DNA from: Zygnema cylindricum
Lineage: Eukaryota; Streptophyta; Zygnematophyceae; Zygnematales; Zygnemataceae
Length of the DNA: 64,000 nucleotides
NCBI GenBank assembly: GCA_037447655.1
Contig: JBBHKE010002877.1
Coordinates: forward strand, 362,552 to 426,551
Direction: 5' to 3'
A program made the translations under genes and the position numbers. Below, one piece after another: positions 46,901 through 54,279 of the stretch (position 1 is the stretch's first letter; every line of letters starts with the position of its first letter). A model generated the notes under the pieces. That model saw nothing but the letters and a program-made list of their open reading frames with translations, made no database searches and was not told the DNA's origin.

Positions 46901-47199
46901 TGGGAGGGGAAGAGAGAGAGAGAGTTTTGGAGGGGGGTAAGGGAGGTTTTTGTGTTTGGGAGGGGGCGGGAGGGAGAGAATTTTCTGTTTTGGTTGGAGG
47001 GAGAGAGAGTTAGTGAGAGGTTTTTCCTGGAAGGGGGGAGGGAGGAGGAGGGGTGTTGGGGTTTTTTTTTTTTTTTTTTGGTGCCGATGTCAACATTTTA
47101 TTTTGTACTTTCTGTATGCTGACGTCAGCTATTTTTTCTTATTGTGCAGCGCCCCGAGACCTGATGAGAGATGTGGTGCTGCGCAGCCTGGCGACGTAA
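40363..47199 (+). CDS. 3-dehydroquinate dehydratase / shikimate dehydrogenase (DHQ-SDH), eight exons
   Basis: Bifunctional plastid shikimate-pathway enzyme: dehydroquinate to dehydroshikimate, then NADPH-dependent reduction to shikimate. Exons: 40363-40562, 41868-42270, 43073-43419, 44023-44086, 44220-44337, 45670-45807, 46065-46406, 47150-47199. All introns are GT-AG, phases agree, and the model gives 553 residues. Dehydratase (about 1-225): ELRLD and TYR substrate arginines, His152 in SSHDYE, Schiff-base Lys179 in VKLATT. Dehydrogenase (about 250-553): GNPVGHSKGP, Lys323 in TIPHK, Asp361 in NTD, NADP loop GAGGAGRA at 397-404 followed by ANRNYER, and MFVRQAAEQF. The usual second substrate serine is Gly276. 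Exon 2 carries a Glu/Gly/Arg-rich insert (about 110-137) between the domains' conserved blocks. The ATG at 40,363 fits the family start, but the frame is open upstream to an ATG at 40,102; those 87 residues (Ser/Pro-rich, few acidic) could be a transit peptide. Codons are strongly G/C-ending, unlike the neighbours. Confidence 0.93.
40563..41867 (+). other. DHQ-SDH intron 1 with GTCAAC array
   Basis: 1,305 bp. The 3' 230 bp (41,630-41,858) holds at least eleven GTCAAC words, nearly all as RGTCAAC, the complement of the WRKY W-box TTGACY. The middle is T-rich and A-rich homopolymer DNA. Splice sites AG-GTGGGA and TTTGCAG-GCC. Confidence 0.8.
42271..43072 (+). other. DHQ-SDH intron 2 with TTGGACA array
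   Basis: 802 bp. From about 42,470 to 42,910 the words GGACATTGG, GGCATTGGA and variants repeat dozens of times with a 6-8 base rhythm. The 3' end is a CT tract before the acceptor at 43,071-43,072. Confidence 0.85.
43420..44022 (+). other. DHQ-SDH intron 3, GA-rich
   Basis: 603 bp, almost pure purine (GGGA, GAGA) on the plus strand up to about 43,982, then GGGGCCCAG acceptor. It lacks the usual polypyrimidine tract near the 3' splice site. Confidence 0.85.
44087..44219 (+). repeat. DHQ-SDH intron 4, built of six GCTGACGTGGCA units
   Basis: 133-bp intron. Six degenerate copies of TTGCTGACGTGGCA cover about 44,110-44,219 and the last one, CTGACGTGGCAG, supplies the 3' splice site. TGACGTGG is a plant bZIP (ACGT-core) binding word. 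Confidence 0.85.
44338..45669 (+). repeat. DHQ-SDH intron 5, G-rich 5' half and C/T-rich 3' half
   Basis: 1,332 bp. About 44,338-44,700 is GGGGGAGGGA-type sequence with dozens of G-runs (strong G-quadruplex potential). About 45,140-45,669 is pyrimidine-rich. A 20-base near copy (19 of 20) of part of exon 6 sits at 45,554-45,573. Long overlapping open frames here are composition artefacts. Confidence 0.85.
45808..46064 (+). repeat. DHQ-SDH intron 6, pyrimidine tract
   Basis: 257 bp of almost only C and T on the plus strand (CTCTCC and poly-C), ending in CCCCAG. Confidence 0.85.
46566..46720 (+). pseudogene. Decayed duplicate of exon 7 (copy 1) in intron 7
   Basis: Reads GWVVFEAVDGPRETEVWRGG where exon 7 has GFGVVFDAVYTPRETELLRG, and continues to AGCAGTTTAAGCTCTTTACG, GGGAGGGAAGGTGAGGG, matching exon 7's end and even its splice donor. 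The middle has lost codons and a stop appears (GATGTGAGG region), so it cannot replace exon 7. Confidence 0.85.
46811..46875 (+). pseudogene. Decayed duplicate of exon 7 (copy 2) in intron 7
   Basis: Reads GWVVFDTLYTPLETEG, the same segment again, with DNA identity over about 55 bases to copy 1 and exon 7. A GGAGGAGGGGTGTTGGGG piece near 47,044-47,061 may be a further part of it. The rest has been replaced by purine-rich filler. Confidence 0.8.
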
Positions 47200-47474
47200 G
47201 GGGGGGGGGGAGAGAGAGGGGGGGGGGGAGGGGGAGGGAGGGACAGGGAGGAAAGGAGAATAGGAGAAGGAAAAAGGAAAAGAGTGACCCCCTCCACTAG
47301 GAGGAGGGGGCGGAGGATAGAGATAGAGATAAAAAAAGCTAGAGAGCAAGAGAGGAGAGAGAGGAGAGAGAGTGGTAGAAATAGAGGGAGTGAGATTCAG
47401 AGTGGTGAGGGAGAGAGAGAGTGAGAGAGAGGGTAGAGGGAGAGGGAGAGGGGGAAGAGGGGGGGTAGAGAGAG

Positions 47475-47550
<76 letters not shown>

Positions 47551-47580
47551 GGAGGGAGAGAGTGGGCTGCCCGAGTAAGT
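47200..47580. repeat. Purine-rich tract including (GA)n
   Basis: Directly follows the DHQ-SDH stop codon. About 47,474-47,540 is a pure GA dinucleotide run, flanked by GGGAGA sequence. No polyadenylation signal recognised. Confidence 0.9.
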
Positions 47581-47710
47581 AGTTTTTTTTTTTTTTTTCC
47601 CGGGCAGACCATAAAAATTTTGACCCCTTTTTTTTGCCTCTGATACGATAATTGAATCGGCTCCATAGGGTTTGGAGGGAGAGGAGTAAAAAGTAGGGGG
47701 GGGGGGGGGG

Positions 47711-48262
47711 TAAGGGGTAAGTGTAGGTGTAGGGTTAGGGGTAGGGGTGGAGGTAGAGGGATGAGGGGAGGAAGGAAGGAGGGGTGGTAGGAGAAAGAGG
47801 GGAGGGGGAATAGGGGTAGAAGGTAGGTGAGGGGAGAATGGGTCGAAGGGGAAGAGGTAGAGGAGAGGAGGGGGTAAGAGAGGGAGGGGGGAGGAGGGGT
47901 AGGAAGAGAGGAAAGTTTTGGACAGTAGGGAGGAAGGAAGGAGGGGTGGTAGGAGAAAGTTGGAGGAGGGGAAGGAGTGGGGGGGGTAAGGGGTAAGTGT
48001 AGGTGTAGGGTTAGGGGTAGGGGTGGAGGTAGAGGGATGAGGGGAGGAAGGAAGGAGGGGTGGTAGGAGAAAGAGGGGAGGGGAATAGGGGTAGAAGGTA
48101 GTGAGGGGAGAATGGGGTCGAAGGGGAAGAGGTAGAGGAGAGGAGGGGTAAGAGAGGGAGGGGGGAGGAGGGGTAGGAAGAGAGGAAAGTTTTGGACAGT
48201 AGGAGAGGTAGGAAGGAGAAGGAGAGGGAAGGTTGGAGGAGGTGAAGGAGTGGGGGTAGGAA
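47711..48262. repeat. 276-bp tandem duplication, G-rich
   Basis: TAAGGGGTAAGTGTAGGTGT at 47,711 recurs at 47,987, and the following 230 bp repeat almost base for base (e.g. GAGAGGAAAGTTTTGGACAG near 47,908 and 48,181). Each unit holds GTAGGGTTAGGGGTAGGGG, reminiscent of telomere-type repeats. Confidence 0.9.
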
Positions 48263-48360
48263 GAGGAGGCGGAGGACGGGGGGGGTGGTAGGGGGAAGGG
48301 AGAGAGGAAGGAGACAGCGGAAGAGGAGGATGGAGGATGGAGGGGGTAGAGGGATGATTT

Positions 48361-51300
48361 TTTTTTAATCTTCTTTTAGGGCTTATTATAGAATTTTCGT
48401 CAGTATTAGTTTTAGTCCATTTTTTTTGTATGAGGGTAACAACAAAAAAAAAAGGTTTTAATATAAACCTAAGAGGTTGGGAGAGCGAAGAGTCCAGAGA
48501 TCAGGGAAAGGGAGGGAGAAAGGAAAAGAGGGAGAGAGAGGGAGGAAGAGGGAGAGAAGCAGAGGGAGAGGGAGGTAGAGAGGGAATGAAAGAGGGAGGG
48601 GGAGAGAGAGGAAGAGAGTGGTTTCACTGTTAAAAAGTAATGTGTTTTGGATACAAAAATGTGTAGAATTTTGGATTCTAAAATTATCCAGTTTTGGGTA
48701 TGAATAGTTGTAAAATTTTGGGTATTTGTTTTGTTTTTCTCTCTTGTCTTCATCTTTTTTTTTTCTTTCTTTTTAGTTAATTTTTTGTTTAGTTTTTATT
48801 TTGTTTCTCACTTTTTCTTTTTTCCCATATTTTTCTTTTTTGTTTTGGAATATGTTTTAGCAGTAGGGAGTAAAAATTAATTCCAAAAGTACCAAATTTA
48901 ATACCAAAATTAGTGTTCTATCGGTAATTATATTATGTTATATTTAATTTTGATCATTTATATTATCGGTTATCAAACGGCAAAAGGATTAAATTGTTAT
49001 TGCCGATATACATTTATATATGCATATTATTACTGTGCATTAGTACTATATATTTAAAGTATTATATTGTATACAGTAATTGCCTAACCGTGATAATTCT
49101 TATTATTTACATTATTGATTATTGAAGGGCAAAAGGAATAAATATTTATTGTCGATATATTTTTATATTTGTTACTAAAGACTAGTAGTAGCTATTACAT
49201 AATATTATACTTGAAGAAAAAGAAAACGAATCATTTTTTCCATGTCCGTTTTACATTCTGTTAAGCTTGAATTGAAACAAAAAAAAAAAATACAACAACA
49301 ACAGAAAAAAAAAACTGCTTTTCCCTAATATGAGCATATTGTCCCAACGGTGTAATCCTTTTTTTTTCATTTCCCTTATCGTTTAAACAAATTCCATGTA
49401 CTTATACGTCAAAGTCTAGCACAACATAAAAATATTTGAAATAAAATGGAAAAAATCCGTAAGGACATAAACCACTTGTTTCAACAGAACTCGTTTGATT
49501 GTTTTTAAAATCTAAAATAAATAATTACAAAAACATTAGTGAAAGGACAAAAAAAAGAACTTGTGATGGTAAACCATTTGAGTTTAGGGATGTAGTAAAG
49601 GCAAAAAAATACTGAAAAAATAAAAAGTAAATATGAAAGTTATTCTTGATTAAGCTTAAACAATTCAAAACCTTTTATGTAAAACTTAAATAATATAAGC
49701 CTCCAAAAATGAAAAGCTTTGTCCTTTTTCGCCATATTAGGTATGAGATACAACAGCACCAAATCCAATAGAGGATTGAAAACTTTAAAAAGTTAATATT
49801 CTAAACTAAATATACTTATTAATAAACTTATTATATAAATATACTAATAACTACTCAGTTTCGTCCGTGGTACAGGGAACTGTGTCGTTGATTGTAGATT
49901 TTCTCAAGATATACCCACATTAATTACGAGTATTTTTGGGTTGTCCGTGAACCGTCGTTTGACTTCGCGGTTCTCCTCATTTTGCCTAAAAGAAAAGAAA
50001 AGAAAAAAGTCACTTGTCTTTTATGTATTTTTAATCAATCAACAAAGACACTTCTGACGACAAACTTCTCAATTGTCTCCCTTGTTTGCCATCTATTCAC
50101 CTTTGTCTTTTGCCTATCTTTGGCTTTACTTGCTCTTTCGCCTCTACATTTTTTGTCTTTTCTTCATTTTGGCCTTTCGTGGCCTCTCCTTCTGTAAGTG
50201 GAGGATAAAGATTTGCAAGAAGCACTGATAACTTGGAAGGTTGAAGATTGTTTGGCTTGGCAGAAACTTTGTGCAAATAATAATTTTAGAATATGAAATG
50301 GTAGAGGTTAAGACACAGAAAAAAACAATATGCAACAAGCTCATACACTTGGTTCGCAACCAAAGTTGCAGAGGACATTCATGTTGGTGTTCTTCCATGT
50401 TGATTTTTCCAGCACTGTAGTTTTTGTTGTCTATGAAAATTATCGGGGCATGTTTCGAATACGGGTTGAGTTGCATTACGGAATGATGAATTAAACGTAC
50501 ACGTGGAGCCACTACGACTCTCTACACTAATCATGAACATTGTAAGAGTTCTTTTTTGTGGCGAAATTCGGAATAACCTCTAACTTTAGTTTCCAATTTT
50601 TAATACTCCGCATTTAGTTCCGTTTTGAAAGTTCTCCTGCATTGATATTGGAATTCGAAATTCTAAGTTACTATTAAAACACTATCTTTTGTTGGTTTCT
50701 CTTGCTTAGCTAGCTAAGTCCTAGAACAAGAAGTCTTAAGTATACTACATTAATTAGTGTTCTTGTACTTTTGTACTTTTTTTGTCTCTCTCCTTCCTTT
50801 GTTTTCCCCTTTCTTGTACCTTTGTCTTTTTCCTCTTTTTTTGCCTTTATGACCTCTACATTATTACTTCATGTCAAATGTCTTCAAATAAGACTTTGTA
50901 TGTTACTTAGCATTTCCCTGCTAGTTAACTAAAGAGCATAGATGTACGAACATTCTAGTTAAGATGGTTTACATCACATCGACTATGATGCAAATCTGAC
51001 CTCTGCATGCTCCGCTTTCATACACACAATCCATTGAAATCGGCAAGATGCGCCGCTCGATGTTGGGATGTTGTTTCTTGCGCACTCGATTCATAATTTT
51101 TGTCCCACCTGTATCAATTATCCGGCCAATTATCAATTAAATGTGGATTGTATTCTTACACGGTTGCTCCTTCGATGGTGTTTTCCTTCGTCGAATGTCA
51201 CTATATAATATAAATTTCTGCGAGGGCACAGCAACAAACAGTGTGCCCTGTCTGAAAAGCGAGGCATAATTTTTGGGCGCTCCACATCTGCCGTTAGACT

Positions 51301-51492
51301 AGATCGACGGTTGTCGGCCTAAGTTCGGCCGAGGCACCAGTGTGAGTGGCTGTGACGTGCGGCCGGTTCGAAATGTCGAACGGAGCATCGCGGTGAATTG
51401 CGGTGGACGGCCGGCAATGCCGCGTTGTAGCGCTCAACACGCCTGTAGCGGCTCCTCGAAGTACAGTACAGTATCGTACGGCGTACAAAAGC
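48361..51492. other. Gene-free AT-rich stretch
   Basis: 48,500-48,600 is GA-rich. Around 48,960-49,015 and again 49,115-49,165 a TATCGGTTATCAAACGGCAA-like sequence is present, a decayed relative of the hAT-like element's subterminal region at 1.9 kb. A minus-strand open frame of 122 codons at 50,144-50,512 has no recognisable domain. Otherwise nothing. Confidence 0.45.
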
Positions 51493-51660
51493 TACACCGC
51501 GAATCATTATTAGTGTCAAAGTTTAAATAGTGTTGAAGAAAATTTACCGTAATTGATGCTAATTTACTAATTTAGAATTTGATTTTTTTTTTTAAAAGGT
51601 GTATTCTAATTTCGGCATTATGCTAATTTGGGAACATCAAAAATGGAATATTCGCCGTAC
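51493..51660 (+). mobile_element. MITE, TACACC family, copy 5 (partial or fused)
   Basis: Begins TACACCGCGAATCATTATTA, then after only 30 bp TTTAAATAGTGTTG appears, as if internally deleted or two copies were joined; the following 120 bp has family words (GCTAATTT, CTAATTTAG). Confidence 0.4.
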
Positions 51661-51742
51661 TATTATATACATTAATATATGTATTCCTACAAAATATTAG
51701 AATCGTACGCCGTCGTGAAATTTAAAAATCCGTACATGTCAG

Positions 51743-51870
51743 ACTACACCTTGAATCGTTATTAGCGTATAAAAATTATTAGTGTAAAGAAAAAATTAGC
51801 GTCATTCATTCTAATTTAGTGCCAGGAGACGTGGCAGATTATGGTCCATGTCCTTAAATAGTGTAATTAT
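51743..51870 (+). mobile_element. MITE, TACACC family, copy 6
   Basis: TACACCTTGAATCGTTATTA to CTTAAATAGTGTAATTA, about 128 bp, more diverged. Confidence 0.45.
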
Positions 51871-51934
51871 AATATATTTAAGGTATCAATGTCAAAATTT
51901 TGGGGTGCCGATATAGCGTACATAAGGCTAATAA

Positions 51935-51960
51935 CGATTCACGGTGTACACCGTGAATCG
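51935..51960. repeat. 26-bp perfect palindrome where two MITEs meet head to head
   Basis: CGATTCACGGTGT followed by its exact reverse complement ACACCGTGAATCG. Pairing extends outward with few mismatches for eight more bases on each side. It is the junction of a minus-strand family end (left) and a plus-strand copy (right). Confidence 0.9.
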
Positions 51961-52118
51961 CTATTAGCGTACATGACGCTAATTGGGGTACCCCTTTTTT
52001 TGGGGCAAATTCTCAAATAGAATAAAGTACGCTAAATGTTTTTGCATGTTATTTGAGGTACCCCGCTCAATGCGGTTCATAACTGTAATTTAGTGTCCTT
52101 TTAAATAGTGTGATGTAC
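51946..52118 (+). mobile_element. MITE, TACACC family, copy 7
   Basis: TACACCGTGAATCGCTATTA through to TTTAAATAGTGTGATGTA, about 170 bp, the typical length. Confidence 0.6.
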
Positions 52119-52334
52119 GGACTGATCTGTACTATTCCGTACATTTTTAAATTTAAGAGTATAGAAAATATAAAAATATATAATTGCGTAAATATTTTCC
52201 GGCATACGCAGATGTCAAAAAAACGCGACGGCGTCAATTTGAACAATTTCGTACATCTACATGTTTTAGTGTGGACATATTACGTGCCGAAATTTTTACA
52301 AAGCAGTTAACAAATTAGAGTACATGATAAATTA

Positions 52335-52455
52335 GTAGTGTTGGGTATCGAGGACCCTTTGCCGATATTCGATATATATCAAATTTCAGGTACCCGATAA
52401 TCGACATATCGCTTCAATATATCGAAAACCAAATTATCGCGATATATCGAGCCAT
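52335..52455 (+). mobile_element. hAT-like element end, truncated
   Basis: TAGTGTTGGGTATCGAGG, followed by many ATATCG/CGATAT words, resembles the left end of the element at 1.88 kb. No matching right end is found before the dispersed repeat at 52,498. Confidence 0.45.
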
Positions 52456-52497
52456 AAAAAAAATGAAATTTCCATTTTTTTTTTTCAAACCCCCCCT

Positions 52498-52575
52498 TGG
52501 GTCTTAAGGTCATGTTGTATGTTTTACATACAATAAACATATTGCCTGGGCCTACTTTCACCTACTTTTGAACTA
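52498..52575. repeat. Dispersed repeat, copy B
   Basis: GGGTCTTAAGGTCATGTTGT and the following 55 bases match 8,450-8,525, including the ATTGTATG-like hairpin word. Confidence 0.6.
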
Positions 52576-52579
52576 TGGT

Positions 52580-53245
52580 TGAAAGGAAAAACTGTGAATG
52601 CATGAGGGAATGCCTTCATGCTTATTGCAAGATTGTAGGATGTTTATTCTGTAAGGAAATGTTCCACTTCGTTTGAGGCGAACGGTTTCACGACATACCT
52701 GATTCTTGAAAGGTGAATTCTGTACGAGTGATTTCGGCAATGAAAGGGAATGTTAGGGTGGACTTCCATTAGCGAAAAAGTAGGGTTTTTTTACTGACGT
52801 ACGGTCGTACTGTTTCATACAGGTTCGTACAGATTTTTTTTTTCCAAGGAAAACAACATTACAAAAATATGTCCAATAGGTTCGTACAGATTTTTTTTTT
52901 CCAAGGAAAACAACATTACAAAAATATGTCCAATGTTGTAGGCGTAATTTCAGACCGCCGGATTCTATTACATTTTTTATTCGAGACGCCACGTCACCAA
53001 CCCTACAGTTTGTTAAGATCGTGCACAAGGAGGACAATTCTCGAAAACAGAACGTGTTAAAATAGGCCGCGTGGAAAAGGTTAAAAAAATCCACGAGGAG
53101 CGTCGGCATATGTGCGTACATGTCGCAAGGGCCACATGCATTCTGTCATGGTGGTTGCGAATCTGCCGAAATTAGCCCGTCACGCTCCCACCATCAAAGT
53201 TTGCCGCCGCCTTTTTGTCGTTGCGTTTCAAAATTTTGGGTAGTG
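52580..53245. other. Gene-free stretch
   Basis: Apart from the 57-bp duplication at 52,821 I see nothing; it is the target region of copia element 1. Confidence 0.45.
52821..52934. repeat. 57-bp perfect tandem duplication
   Basis: AGGTTCGTACAGATTTTTTT and the following 37 bases occur twice in a row without visible change, so the duplication is recent. It is crossed by a minus-strand open frame with no recognised product. Confidence 0.9.
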
Positions 53246-53470
53246 CATTTTGTAGAAACTAATGGTTTTATTAGTATTTTCTAGGTCTGAAAAGAAATAT
53301 AGAAGTCCAGGCAGTCTATCTCTAACTTCTCTCTCCAACTCTCAAACTTGTCGCAGTCACTGAGAAATTGGAGAGGAAGCTAGAGCCATGGCTACCTTGG
53401 CTATCCTGAGGTTTACGGGAATTTTATATTAGGGTTTATATATTTAATTAAAATGTATGTGCCGGCGGCA

Positions 53471-53537
53471 GGATTTGATCCTTGTACCTGCCGGCCGGCA
53501 GACACAATGTAGCCGGTAGCCTTTGCCGTTTCATCTA
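53471..53537 (-). ncRNA. tRNA-like module antisense within copia 5' LTR
   Basis: On the minus strand TAGATGAAACGG (53,537-53,526) fits the Pol III A box at 11 of 12 positions and GGATCAAATCC (53,481-53,471) fits the B box at 10 of 11, 44 bases apart. The same module is at 58,872-58,938 in the 3' LTR. The acceptor stem is absent; the GCCGGC-rich surroundings can form another hairpin. Confidence 0.45.
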
Positions 53538-53925
53538 GCGTTAGTGTTACCTAGCATATAGTTTGATAATTATTTATATATGTATACAAGCGATAAACCA
53601 TTTAACTAGAATTAATTACGGGATACATAGATCCAGTAATATGTAATGTACGACTTACGGTACGGACATAAATCAGTACCGCGCATTTGTTTCGTAAATG
53701 AAACAAATACCGCGCATGTATTTATTACGGCTACGATTAAAGCCGAATTTAATCGGACGGCCGGGATTAGCGCCGAGATCGCGGAGGAAGATTTCGGCGG
53801 TTTGTTGCCATCGCCACATCGGATGACGCGTGGCAAATTTCCGTTGGATTGTGGAAACTCCGGAGATTATGGCACCGAATCCGGATTTGACATGTGTCGA
53901 CATTTTGGCCATGTCGTACAATATC

Positions 53926-53964
53926 CGTACATAAAGTACACCGGCAGCTGTACTTTTGCGTACG
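53926..53964 (+). promoter_or_regulatory. GTAC-paired hairpin in copia LTR
   Basis: Arms CGTACATAAAGTAC and GTACTTTTGCGTACG around the loop ACCGGCAGCT. Also at the matching place in the 3' LTR (59,327-59,365). Confidence 0.6.
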
Positions 53965-54279
53965 GAACTCAATTCTGATTGGTTCCGTACATCAGTAGAT
54001 AGAGTCTGTGAGAGAGATAGGACTTAGAAAAATTAGAAGATAGGACCCTCTCTCCCAGAGAGCTTCTGTACAAAAGGTCAACTTTGACCCTCCATAACTT
54101 ACTGCTTAGGGGAGCAAATTCAGAGACTCTTTTTGCTATCGACTCAGGGGAGTCTTGTCTTCACAGGGGTGAAGTTGGTCAGAGTTTTTGTCTGCCAGGG
54201 TGGCAGTTATTTTTGCTTAAACACAAAGGGGTCAGGATTATCCTAGAGGCTTCTTGGAAGCTGTCCACTCTGAGGACTT

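Larger units (their letters stand above)
46407..47149 (+). other. DHQ-SDH intron 7 with two decayed exon-7 copies
   Basis: 743 bp, purine-rich. It contains two diverged duplicates of the 3' part of exon 7, listed separately. It ends with a normal T-rich tract and ATTGTGCAG. Confidence 0.85.

Noticed and set aside
47711-47760. Telomere or interstitial telomeric array.
   Set aside because: Only one or two GTTAGGGG words per unit within a generally G-rich duplication; no true telomeric tandem array.
50144-50512. A 122-codon minus-strand open frame.
   Set aside because: AT-rich, no motif, no neighbouring exon; length is within chance for this composition.
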